Below are positions 25,600-33,181 of a stretch of DNA of 64,000 bases, piece after piece. The stretch's first letter is position 1, and the number at the start of each line of letters is the position of its first letter. The notes beneath the pieces were generated by a model. It did not search any database and was not told where the DNA came from. It saw nothing but the letters and a program-made list of their open reading frames with translations. The position numbers and the translations under genes are program-made. Origin of the DNA: JBJXGE01 sp046154185 (lineage in GTDB: Bacteria; Planctomycetota; UBA8108; UBA1146; JAJFFE01); NCBI GenBank assembly GCA_046154185.1, contig JBJXGE010000058.1, positions 1-64,000 of the forward strand. The letters are read 5' to 3'.

Positions 25600-26553
25600 G
25601 TGCGAGAAGACGATTGGATCGCGCAGCTCAAAGCTCGCTTTTCGCACAACGGTGCGGATGGCATGCTCGGCCCGGGAGATGACGCTGCGCTCCTGCCAAT
25701 TCCCGCGGACGAAGTGGCTGCGATTTCCGTCGATGCGATGGTCGAAGACGTGCACTTCCGCTCGCATTGGCTGACCGATTACGAGCTGGGCCGTCGCATT
25801 CTGTGCGTGAGTCTGAGCGATCTCGCGGCGATGGCGGCGACCGCACGCGGCGTACTGCTCGCGTTCCAAACGCCAACATTGCCCGGGCGCTTCACGGAAC
25901 AGTTTTGGGACGGCGTCGCCGCGACGCTCGACGAGTTCGACATTGCCTTGCTCGGCGGCAACGTCACTCGGACACCCGGCCCCGTCGCGCTCACGTGCAC
26001 CGTGGTTGGATCCGTGCCGGCTGCTCGCGCCATTCGTCGCGACAGTGCCCGCGTGAACGATGAATTGTGGGTGACGGGTCTGCCGGGTTGCGCGGCGCGG
26101 GCGCGGCGTTCGCTTGAGTCCGGCGACTTGCAAGCGACAAACGTGCGCGCGTGGACGCATCCGCAGCCGCGATTAGCCGAAGCGAGCGCACTCGCCGGAC
26201 TCGGCGCGATGACGGCGGCCATCGACATCAGCGATGGTCTTGGTATCGACCTGCAGCGCTTGCTGACCGCGAGTGGTCGCGGCGCGATCGTCGACCTCAC
26301 GAGCATCGTCGAGGATCCGATCGCGCAAAAACTGGGGCTGACGATCCGCGACGTTCTCGAAGGCGGAGAAGATTATGAACTGCTCTTTGCGGCGCCACCC
26401 GGAAAAATCCTCGGCCTCAAGGCTGAGTTCGAAACACAACGCGGCACCAAGCTCCATGCGCTCGGGCGCGTGACAGCCGCGCGCGGAATCGAGTTTCGCG
26501 GCGATGGATTAAAGGGGTACGCCCCGGCCGGTTGGGACCCTTTTCAAACCTAA
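25600..26553 (+). CDS. thiL: Thiamine-monophosphate kinase
   Basis: Phosphorylates thiamine monophosphate to thiamine pyrophosphate, the last step of the cofactor pathway, with ATP. The 317-residue protein has the family motifs GPGDDAALL, VDAMVEDVHFRS and SLSDLAAMAA, with the Mg-binding Asp residues, and GEDYELLFAA near the C-terminus. The start is GTG 25600 with AAGGGAG upstream. No TPP riboswitch is recognisable; instead a hairpin (25524-25566) precedes the gene. It converges with lysS, 15 nt apart. No other thiamine gene is in the window. Confidence 0.95.
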   Translation: MREDDWIAQLKARFSHNGADGMLGPGDDAALLPIPADEVAAISVDAMVEDVHFRSHWLTDYELGRRILCVSLSDLAAMAATARGVLLAFQTPTLPGRFTEQFWDGVAATLDEFDIALLGGNVTRTPGPVALTCTVVGSVPAARAIRRDSARVNDELWVTGLPGCAARARRSLESGDLQATNVRAWTHPQPRLAEASALAGLGAMTAAIDISDGLGIDLQRLLTASGRGAIVDLTSIVEDPIAQKLGLTIRDVLEGGEDYELLFAAPPGKILGLKAEFETQRGTKLHALGRVTAARGIEFRGDGLKGYAPAGWDPFQT

Positions 26554-26567
26554 AACGACGCGCGCGT

Positions 26568-28049
26568 TCAGGCTTCTCCCGCGATCCCCGTCGATTCCGG
26601 CTTCATGAGCGGAAACAGCACGACGTCGCGCAGATTCTCGACGCCGGCCGCCAGCGCGGCAAAACGATCGACACCTAAGCCCCAGCCGGAAATCGGCGGC
26701 ATGCCGTGCTCCATCGCCAGCAGATAATCCTCGTCCATGAGCATCGCTTCGTCGTCTCCGCCCGCGTTGAGGCGAGCCTGCTCATCGAGACGCAATCGTT
26801 GGTCGATGGGGTCGACGAGCTCGGAGTACGCATTGACGATTTCCCAGCCGCGCACGACTAATTGAAAACGATCGGCCAAGTGCGCCTGGTCATCACTGCG
26901 GCGCGCTAGCGGCGACAAGTCGATGGGATGCGAAGTGACGAACACCGGCTGCACGAGATTTGGCCGACAGACTTTCTTATAGAGCTGATCGATCAACGCG
27001 CCACGGCCGAGTTTCGAGGTCCCCTCGAGCTCAATGCCACGCGCCGCAACCGCCGCACGCAAACTCTCGGCATCGACAGTGCGGTTCACGTCGATACCCG
27101 CATATTCCTCGATCAGATCAGCGAGACTTCGGCGCGGCCATTCGACACCGAAATCGATGCGCGTCCCGCCGATTTCCACGACCTGCTTGCCGAGCGCGAT
27201 TTCTAGAGTTTCTCGCAACAGTCGCTCCGTAAAAGCCATGTTGTCGACGTAATTCCAATAAGCCGCGTAGTACTCCAGCATCGTGAAGTCCTGCAAGTGC
27301 GATGGATCCATACCTTCGTTGCGAAACACGCGCGCCACTTCGTAGACACGGTCGTACCCGGCGACAATGCAGCGTTTGAGGTAAGTCTCGGGCGCAATGC
27401 GCAGAAAGACCGGGATATCCAGAGCGTTGTGGTGCGTCGCGAACGGCTTGGCTAGTGCGCCCGATGGCTTAGTCTGCAACACGGGAGTGTCGACTTCTTC
27501 GAAACCGTTGCGATCAAGAATCGTGCGGAGGGCGCTGATCAGCCGACTGCGCAAGGTGAAACGTCGCCGACTCTCCTCGTCCATGATCAGGTCAAGGTAA
27601 CGCCGTCGGTATTTCAGCTCTTGATCGGCGAGCGCATGATACTTTTCCGGCAGCGCGTGCAAAGTTTTGCCCAGCAGCGTGTACTCCGCGGCGGCCAAGG
27701 TGAGTTGCCCGACTTTCGTCAAATACAGATCGCCGCGTACGCCGATGAAGTCGCCGACGTCCGCGAGCTTCCCAAAAGTCTTAAAGACATCTTTCCCGAC
27801 TTGATCTGCTTGCAACGAAATCTGTAACCGGCCGCGCAAGTCCTGGAGATCGAAAAATACCAATTTCCCAAACTCACGCCTCGACACCATGCGGCCCGCG
27901 ACACAGATGGACTTAGTGCCCGCCGGGAGCTGCGCGGCCGCGCTCAAAGTGTGACTGCGTTCGTAGCGCTCGGGGTAGGGATTCAGGCCTTGCTCGCGCA
28001 TGGACTGGATCTTCTCGAGCTTTATCGCGCGGATCTTCTCTTCAGTCAC
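26568..28049 (-). CDS. lysS: Lysyl-tRNA synthetase, class II
   Basis: Charges tRNA-Lys. The 493-residue length is normal. An OB-fold anticodon-binding domain occupies about residues 55-150; class II motif 2 is RVFRNEGMDPSHLQDFTMLE and motif 3 is GWGLGVDRFAAL near the C-terminus. The second motif has HLQDFT where most LysRS have HNPEFT. The start is GTG 28049. It is transcribed divergently from hslVU over 230 nt. Confidence 0.96.
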   Translation of the reverse strand: MTEEKIRAIKLEKIQSMREQGLNPYPERYERSHTLSAAAQLPAGTKSICVAGRMVSRREFGKLVFFDLQDLRGRLQISLQADQVGKDVFKTFGKLADVGDFIGVRGDLYLTKVGQLTLAAAEYTLLGKTLHALPEKYHALADQELKYRRRYLDLIMDEESRRRFTLRSRLISALRTILDRNGFEEVDTPVLQTKPSGALAKPFATHHNALDIPVFLRIAPETYLKRCIVAGYDRVYEVARVFRNEGMDPSHLQDFTMLEYYAAYWNYVDNMAFTERLLRETLEIALGKQVVEIGGTRIDFGVEWPRRSLADLIEEYAGIDVNRTVDAESLRAAVAARGIELEGTSKLGRGALIDQLYKKVCRPNLVQPVFVTSHPIDLSPLARRSDDQAHLADRFQLVVRGWEIVNAYSELVDPIDQRLRLDEQARLNAGGDDEAMLMDEDYLLAMEHGMPPISGWGLGVDRFAALAAGVENLRDVVLFPLMKPESTGIAGEA

Positions 28050-28159
28050 CAGGATCTGCTTTCTGGAAAGATCGCGACGCGGGATCGCTTCGCCATCGAC
28101 AAAACGAGCTGCCCACGGATCAACTAGCGCCTATAGCCATCACCGACGAACCTTGGAGC

Positions 28160-28190
28160 TGGCATCTTGCCAAACCGCTGGCACTATACA
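28160..28190. promoter_or_regulatory. Candidate dyad operator between lysS and hslVU
   Basis: The sequence TGGCA-TCT-TGCCA (28160-28172) is an exact inverted repeat; a third TGGCA (28179-28183) follows, and immediately after it TATACA (28185-28190) could be a -10 box for hslV. No matching -35 box is evident at 17 nt, so control by an alternative sigma or an activator is possible. Confidence 0.3.
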
Positions 28191-28279
28191 GAATGCGAGT
28201 CGCAGGTAAAGCTCGCGCAACTTCCACTTGAGACGTCGCGGATGCGCTGCGACACCGATCTACAACACAGGAACACCTC

Positions 28280-28813
28280 ATGCGATTTCATAGCACGACC
28301 ATCCTCGCCGTCCGACGAGGCCGGCAGGTGGCACTCGGTGGTGATGGTCAAGTTACATTCGGCAATACGATCGTGAAAAGCGACGCGAGTAAGGTCCGCA
28401 CTTTGCAGAACGGTCAAGTGTTGGTCGGATTCGCCGGTGCCGTCGCCGATGCGTTTGCTCTCCTTGAACGCTTCGAACAAAAGCTCTCGGCGCAAGGCGG
28501 CAATCTTCTGCAAGCCGCCGTCGCCTTGTCGCGCGATTGGCGCACTGATCGCGTGCTGCGTCGACTGGACTCGATGATCGCCGCTGTCGACCGTGAACAC
28601 TCGTTGATGCTCGCCGGCACGGGCGAAGTGATCCAGCCGTCTGATGGCATCGTTGCGATCGGTTCCGGCAGCGGGTTCGCGCTCGCCGCGGCGCGCGCGC
28701 TGCACAAGGAAACGCAATTGTCCGCCCGCGAGATCGTCCAGCGCGCACTCGAGATCACCGCCGACATCTGCATCTACACGAACACCCAACTGCGCATCGA
28801 GGTGCTCGAATGA
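28280..28813 (+). CDS. hslV: ATP-dependent protease HslVU, peptidase subunit
   Basis: Proteasome-like threonine peptidase of the HslVU (ClpYQ) complex. The 177 residues match E. coli HslV: TTILAVRRG at the N-terminus, GDGQVTFGNTIVK, GFAGAVADAFALLERFE, DWRTDRVLRRL and ICIYTN. Here five residues (MRFHS) precede the conserved Thr-Thr, so a short propeptide must be removed to expose the catalytic Thr, unlike E. coli where only Met is removed. The start ATG is preceded by AGGA. It overlaps hslU by ATGA. Confidence 0.97.
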   Translation: MRFHSTTILAVRRGRQVALGGDGQVTFGNTIVKSDASKVRTLQNGQVLVGFAGAVADAFALLERFEQKLSAQGGNLLQAAVALSRDWRTDRVLRRLDSMIAAVDREHSLMLAGTGEVIQPSDGIVAIGSGSGFALAAARALHKETQLSAREIVQRALEITADICIYTNTQLRIEVLE

Positions 28814-30165
28814 ACGAGCTCACGCCGAGTCAAATTGTCGCCGCGCTCGACCACCACATCGTCGGCCAGCAAGATGCGAAACGCGCGGTCGCCATCGCGA
28901 TTCGCAATCGCTGGCGTCGCCAACAGCTCGGCAGCGACATTCGCAACGAAGTGATGCCAAAGAACATCATTCTGATCGGCTCGACCGGCGTCGGCAAAAC
29001 CGAGATCGCCCGGCGCGTTGCGCAGCTCGTACGGGCGCCCTTTCTCAAAGTCGAAGCCAGTAAATACACCGAGGTGGGCTACTACGGTCGCGACGTCGAG
29101 TCGATGGTGCGAGAGCTCGTCGACGTGGCGCTCAATTTGGTCAAGACCGAAGAACTCGAAAAGGTTGAACCCCGTGCTGTCGCGGCCGCCGAGGACCGAG
29201 TCCTCGATTTACTCGCGGGCGAAGCAATCCCGATGGAGACATCGACGACCGATGAAGATCGCGAACGTCGCCAACGAACGCGCGAGACTTTTCGCCGCCG
29301 ACTCCGTGCGGGCGAACTCGACAATCGTGAAGTCGAAGTGCAAGTGGACGCGTCGTCGACACCCGTCATGGACGTTTTCTCGAATGCCGGAGTCGAGCAA
29401 TTTGGCTTCGATCTGTCCGGACTCATGCAGCGCATGGGTCAGCAGCAACAGCGCCGTAAACGACTGCTCGTCCCGGACGCGCTGCGGGTGCTCAAGTCGC
29501 AGGAGGCTGAGAAGCTCATCGATCAAGATCGCGCTCATCAAGAGGCGGTTCGTCGCGCCGAAACGGGAGGGATCATCTTTCTTGACGAGATCGACAAGAT
29601 CATCAGCTCGTCGGATTACAAAGGCAAAGGCCCGGAAGTGTCGCGCGAGGGCGTCCAGCGCGACTTGCTGCCGATCGTCGAAGGCAGCACCGTCAATACG
29701 CGCTACGGCATGGTTCGCACGGACCATGTGTTGTTCATCGGCGCGGGCGCGTTTCATGGCGTCCGACCGAGCGACATGATCCCCGAACTGCAGGGCCGTT
29801 TTCCGATTCGCGTCGAGCTGCAGAGTCTGACGCGCGACGACTACTTGCGCATCCTCCGCGAACCCCGCAACGCGCTCCCGCGGCAGTATTCGGAGTTGCT
29901 TGCGACCGAGGGCGTGCGGCTCGAGTTCGCTCCGGAAGGCCTCGAGCGGATGGCGGACCTCGCATGGGATGTCAATCAGAGCCAACAAAACATCGGCGCT
30001 CGGCGCCTTTACGCTTTGTGCGAGAAGTTGCTCGAGGAACCGCTGTTCTTGGCCCCTGACGCCATGAGCGAAGCGCAAAAACAGGTCTTTGTGGACCGCA
30101 ACTACGTGGACACCCGGCTCGGGTACCTGCTCGCAAATCGTGAACAGAGCTCGTACATCCTGTAG
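28810..30165 (+). CDS. hslU: ATP-dependent protease HslVU, ATPase subunit
   Basis: AAA+ unfoldase that feeds substrates to HslV. The 451-residue sequence has Walker A GSTGVGKTEIARR, the pore loop segment YTEVGYYGRDVESMVREL, the variable I-domain, Walker B GIIFLDEIDKI, and the C-terminal tail SSYIL that docks into HslV. The start is inside the hslV stop (ATGA), which keeps the subunits in balance. No terminator with a T-tract follows on the plus strand. Confidence 0.97.
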   Translation: MNELTPSQIVAALDHHIVGQQDAKRAVAIAIRNRWRRQQLGSDIRNEVMPKNIILIGSTGVGKTEIARRVAQLVRAPFLKVEASKYTEVGYYGRDVESMVRELVDVALNLVKTEELEKVEPRAVAAAEDRVLDLLAGEAIPMETSTTDEDRERRQRTRETFRRRLRAGELDNREVEVQVDASSTPVMDVFSNAGVEQFGFDLSGLMQRMGQQQQRRKRLLVPDALRVLKSQEAEKLIDQDRAHQEAVRRAETGGIIFLDEIDKIISSSDYKGKGPEVSREGVQRDLLPIVEGSTVNTRYGMVRTDHVLFIGAGAFHGVRPSDMIPELQGRFPIRVELQSLTRDDYLRILREPRNALPRQYSELLATEGVRLEFAPEGLERMADLAWDVNQSQQNIGARRLYALCEKLLEEPLFLAPDAMSEAQKQVFVDRNYVDTRLGYLLANREQSSYIL

Positions 30166-30190
30166 CCAGTCAGCCGCGACGCCGATCGGT

Positions 30191-30216
30191 AAAAAAAGAA
30201 GGCCGGAAATCCGGCC
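30191..30216 (-). terminator. Rho-independent terminator reading leftward
   Basis: On the minus strand GGCCGG-ATTT-CCGGCC is followed by TTC and seven T residues (complement of 30197-30191). It is canonical for minus-strand transcripts, yet the nearest minus-strand gene upstream starts over 1.1 kb away. It lies 26 nt after hslU, for which it would be in the wrong orientation. Confidence 0.6.
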
Positions 30217-30613
30217 GCGGAGCCGAGTCCGTCGCGTCGATGACGGCACCGTGACACGGCCGGGGTTAAGTAGACGGGTCGAACTCGCCAAGCGCTGTGA
30301 TCGCCGCCGGTTGACGATTGCTGCGGCTTCGTGCTAGTCTTCCGCGCGGAGATTTTGACATCCGACGCTCCCGCAATCCGCGTCGGCTAGCAGCGGAAAA
30401 ATCTAGCGGGCGGAGTTCGCAGGCGGCGGCTGGCGAACGTGTTAACCGGAAGTGGCAATCGCGATTGCGCGACGGCCGCAAAGCTTCCGTTCAGTTGGAT
30501 ACCGTTCGATGCCGATCTAGCGAGTTGGAACTCGCGTCGTTAAAGCCGTGGAGTTGCGATCAAACGATTTTGAGTCGCCAAGTGCGTGGGCGCCTAGCTT
30601 CGGGAGGATGAGA
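30217..30613 (+). promoter_or_regulatory. Long structured leader with probable promoter before the small lipoprotein
   Basis: TTGACG (30311-30316) and TAGTCT (30335-30340) with 18 nt spacing and an extended TG form a plausible sigma-70 promoter. This would give a leader of about 260 nt before the ATG at 30614. The leader contains several short hairpins (CCGACGC...GCGTCGG near 30361-30389; GCAATCGCGATTGC; GCGAGTTGGAACTCGC). I could not match it to tmRNA, RNase P RNA, SRP RNA, 6S RNA or a known riboswitch. Confidence 0.4.
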
Positions 30614-30817
30614 ATGCGTAAGCGACTGACTGTGCTCTGTCTCTTCTTGTTAGTCGGCGGCCTCGCCGGCTGCGCCAGTTCCGAGCGCAGCACGATTTTT
30701 TCGGGCGGCTATTGGAAGCGGCACATCAAGAAGTTCGGCGACGACATGCATCAGTTTCGCGTCGACATCGACCGAACGATCTTTGACCTCGACGATCGTC
30801 CGATCGAAGAGGATTAG
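30614..30817 (+). CDS. Small lipoprotein
   Basis: A 67-residue product. MRKRLTVLCLFLLVGGLAGC is a complete lipoprotein signal with lipobox LAGC, leaving a mature peptide of about 48 residues (HIKKFGDDMHQFRVDID and an acidic C-terminus). GGGAGG lies 6 nt before the ATG at 30614, deciding between it and the ATG two codons earlier. It is monocistronic, with a strong terminator downstream. Similar tiny lipoproteins occur with unknown roles. Confidence 0.75.
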   Translation: MRKRLTVLCLFLLVGGLAGCASSERSTIFSGGYWKRHIKKFGDDMHQFRVDIDRTIFDLDDRPIEED

Positions 30818-30854
30818 TCGTCCCAGTTAGAGCCGCCGGCTCTGACCGCGATTT

Positions 30855-30910
30855 GCGCGCATTGTTGATCTTGTGATTCAGCAAGATCGACAACGCGCGC
30901 TTTTCTTTTT
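30855..30910 (+). terminator. Rho-independent terminator of the small lipoprotein gene
   Basis: TTGTTGATCTTG pairs with CAAGATCGACAA (one G-U pair) and flanking GCGCGC with GCGCGC, across an 8-nt loop; the stem is about 18 bp and is followed by TTTTCTTTTT. It begins 38 nt after the stop codon. Confidence 0.9.
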
Positions 30911-30956
30911 CGCGGTCAGCTCCCAGATCACGCGTTTCGCACCAGACCTCGCGCGG

Positions 30957-31406
30957 TCATTTGCCAGTCGTCTCAGCGACGATCACGATCTCGAGATCAA
31001 CGCCATCCTCGAATCCGCCGGACAACCCATCCGCAGCGAATGACCGCACTCGAATATTCTCCGGCGTCCGCGTCAACTCGTACGGTGTTCCCCAGGGATC
31101 AACTTCGGGGAGCGCGCCTCGATCGACGGCGAAGCGCGCCAGCGCTGCGAGCGAATCCGGAAATTCACCGCGCTGGGACTGATACTCCATGATCGCCTGT
31201 CGCAGCAGAACCATGTCGGCCTGCGCGCGTTCGCGCGCGACCGCGTGCCGGCGCGCTTCGACGCGGTCGTCGCGAATCCGCCACACTTGCCAGCCCGAAA
31301 TTGCGAGCAGGCCCCCAATAAAATAAATCCAAAACGCGAGCCGGAGCTTGCGCGGATTAAGTCCGATCGCCAGATCTTCCGCATCCTCGGCTGCGCGCTG
31401 TCCCAT
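30957..31406 (-). CDS. GspG-like pseudopilin domain protein
   Basis: A 149-residue protein with one N-terminal membrane helix (LAFWIYFIGGLLAISGW), followed by a helical stretch and a C-terminal segment with the type II secretion GspG signature: LRQAIMEYQSQRGEFPDSL, DPWGTPYELT and SFAADGLSGGFEDGVDLEI. It has no normal prepilin cleavage site before the membrane segment, so it may be an uncleaved relative. Last gene of a five-gene minus-strand operon; it starts 1 nt after the miaA stop. Confidence 0.7.
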   Translation of the reverse strand: MGQRAAEDAEDLAIGLNPRKLRLAFWIYFIGGLLAISGWQVWRIRDDRVEARRHAVARERAQADMVLLRQAIMEYQSQRGEFPDSLAALARFAVDRGALPEVDPWGTPYELTRTPENIRVRSFAADGLSGGFEDGVDLEIVIVAETTGK

Positions 31407-31407
31407 G

Positions 31408-32388
31408 CTAGACCTCTGTTTTCAGCGCGAGCCGTGCCGGGTCCGGCGCCGGCATGACGCCACTCTTGGCGAAGGCCTCGACCCAGCGTGGCGCCTCACG
31501 AAGCAAGTCGTCGTAGGCGTCGTCGAGCCGCCATTCGACCGGCATCTTGCGCATCCAAATCAATTGATGGCGTGCGAACTGCCGCGTGCGCGACTGAATC
31601 TCCGTCGTGCGCGTGCGCGGATCGCCCCCGGCTTTGAGCGCGTCGGAAATCAGCCTATAGCCGATGGACTGATCCGCCTGCAGACTCCAGGGCGGTTCAT
31701 GCGCACTCAAGAGGCCTGCCACTTCCGCCACCCAGCCACGATCGAACATCGCCACGACCCGGCGATTGATGCGCTCATAGAGTTCCGCACGCGGCCACGT
31801 GGTACCGACGATTCGAAACGTCCCCGGCCGCAGGAACGGCGTGCGCCGCGCCTTCACGGCGGTGAAAGTCTCCCCGGTTTGACGGATCACTTCGAGTGCT
31901 CGCACGGTTCGACGCGCATCCGTCGCTTGGATGGTCGCGGCCGCTTCCGGGTCGAGCGCCGCGAGCCGCCCATGCAACTCGAGCGGACCGCGCCCACGCG
32001 CTTCCGCTTCCAGCTCGGCGCGAAGAGCCGGGTCCGGCGCCGGTCCCTGGAAAATCCCCGCAAGCAATGCGTGCAAGTAGAACCCGGTCCCGCCGGCGAA
32101 CAGCAACGGTCCGGTCGACTCGTTCGCCAAACGTTCAACCTCCCGCAAGTAGTCGCCGACCGAGAACGACTCCCACGGCTCGCGAAGATCGACGAGCTGA
32201 TACGGCACGGCATGAATCTCGGCCGAGCTCGGCTTCGCCGTACCGATATCCATTCGCCGATAGACTTTCATCGAGTCGAGCGAGATGACGGGAGTCGCAA
32301 GTCGAGCGGCGAGGGCGCGTGCGACGCCGCCCTTACCGGCAGCAGTCGGTCCTGTCACGATAATCACAGGTCGATTCGCCGTTAACAT
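31408..32388 (-). CDS. miaA: tRNA dimethylallyltransferase
   Basis: Transfers an isopentenyl group to A37 of tRNAs that read UNN codons. The 326-residue protein has the P-loop GPTAAGKGGVARALA, SLDSMKVYRRMDIGTAKP, GGTGFYLHALL and QSIGYRLISDALKAG, and TRQFARHQLIWMRK, all typical. The longer frame upstream overlaps lpxH, so ATG 32388 (MLTANRPVIIVTGPTAAG) is the chosen start. It starts 10 nt after the lpxH-like stop and is almost joined to the GspG-like gene. Confidence 0.96.
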   Translation of the reverse strand: MLTANRPVIIVTGPTAAGKGGVARALAARLATPVISLDSMKVYRRMDIGTAKPSSAEIHAVPYQLVDLREPWESFSVGDYLREVERLANESTGPLLFAGGTGFYLHALLAGIFQGPAPDPALRAELEAEARGRGPLELHGRLAALDPEAAATIQATDARRTVRALEVIRQTGETFTAVKARRTPFLRPGTFRIVGTTWPRAELYERINRRVVAMFDRGWVAEVAGLLSAHEPPWSLQADQSIGYRLISDALKAGGDPRTRTTEIQSRTRQFARHQLIWMRKMPVEWRLDDAYDDLLREAPRWVEAFAKSGVMPAPDPARLALKTEV

Positions 32389-32398
32389 GCTTCCCAAC

Positions 32399-33181
32399 TC
32401 ATCCGCGCGACGAATCCCTCTCGGCGCATTCGTCAATCCAGTGTTCGCGCCAGTCCGCGCCGTCGTATTGCAAGTAGTAACCGCGCGCTTCAAAAGCCTC
32501 GAGGACGCATAACCGCCCGCCGCCCGCGCTCGGGGCAAAAACCAGATCCGCTCGCGCGTGGAAATGTCCACACACGACGACATCGATGCCCGCTTGAAAA
32601 TGACGTGCGACCGCGCCGAGATCGGGTGCCAGCGTCGTCGCCGATTTCTCGGCAACGAGCGCCGCCGACGCCTGTCGCAAGCGTCGCGCAATTCGATCGA
32701 CCACTGCGCGCGGCAGCGCATCCGCAAGCCAGCGGACTGGTCGACAACGAATCAAGCGCCGCAGCGCTTGATAATTCAAGTCCGAAGTCGCGAACAAGTC
32801 GCCGTGACAAAACAACACCGAGCCGGTGCCGACTCGTCGAATGAGCTCGTCCCCGCCGACCCAGACCCCCGTGGCGGTGGCAAAACTCGACCCCAACAAG
32901 AAGTCGCGATTGCCGGGCAGTAAGTAGATCGCGCCGCCGGTCGCACAATGCGCACGGAGAAGTTCGAGTTCGTCTTCGTACATCGGCAACTGCAGGTGAC
33001 GGCGCCCGAACCAGTAGTGAAACAAGTCACCGAGGAGGAAAATCGGGAGCCGCTCCGCTTGGGCGCGTCCGAGTAACGCGGCAAGTCGCCGACGCCCGGC
33101 CGACTCGCCGTCCAAGTGCAAGTCGGCGGCCACCAGAAACCGAGTCAACGTTGGTGGCGGGCCGGACGGCGAGGCCATCAT
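32399..33181 (-). CDS. LpxH-like UDP-2,3-diacylglucosamine hydrolase (calcineurin-like phosphoesterase)
   Basis: A 260-residue metallophosphoesterase: DLHLDGE, GDLFHYWFG, GNRDFLLG, FCHGDLFATSD and GHFHARAD give the two-metal site. GNRDFL plus the spacing of the motifs is characteristic of LpxH, which makes lipid X for lipid A. The upstream neighbour is an SbcC-like ATPase, so the nuclease SbcD was considered, but size and motifs favour LpxH. The ATG at 33181 overlaps the ATPase stop as ATGA. Confidence 0.85.
   Translation of the reverse strand: MMASPSGPPPTLTRFLVAADLHLDGESAGRRRLAALLGRAQAERLPIFLLGDLFHYWFGRRHLQLPMYEDELELLRAHCATGGAIYLLPGNRDFLLGSSFATATGVWVGGDELIRRVGTGSVLFCHGDLFATSDLNYQALRRLIRCRPVRWLADALPRAVVDRIARRLRQASAALVAEKSATTLAPDLGAVARHFQAGIDVVVCGHFHARADLVFAPSAGGGRLCVLEAFEARGYYLQYDGADWREHWIDECAERDSSRG

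Noticed and set aside
29209..30291. A 360-codon open frame on the minus strand opposite hslU
   Set aside because: It is entirely antisense to hslU, whose frame is conserved; long empty antisense frames are common in this G+C-rich sequence.
30217..30613. Housekeeping RNA (tmRNA, RNase P RNA, SRP RNA or 6S RNA)
   Set aside because: None of the conserved cores I know, such as the SRP GGAAGG-AGCAG loop or the RNase P GAGGAAAGTCC, is present on either strand.
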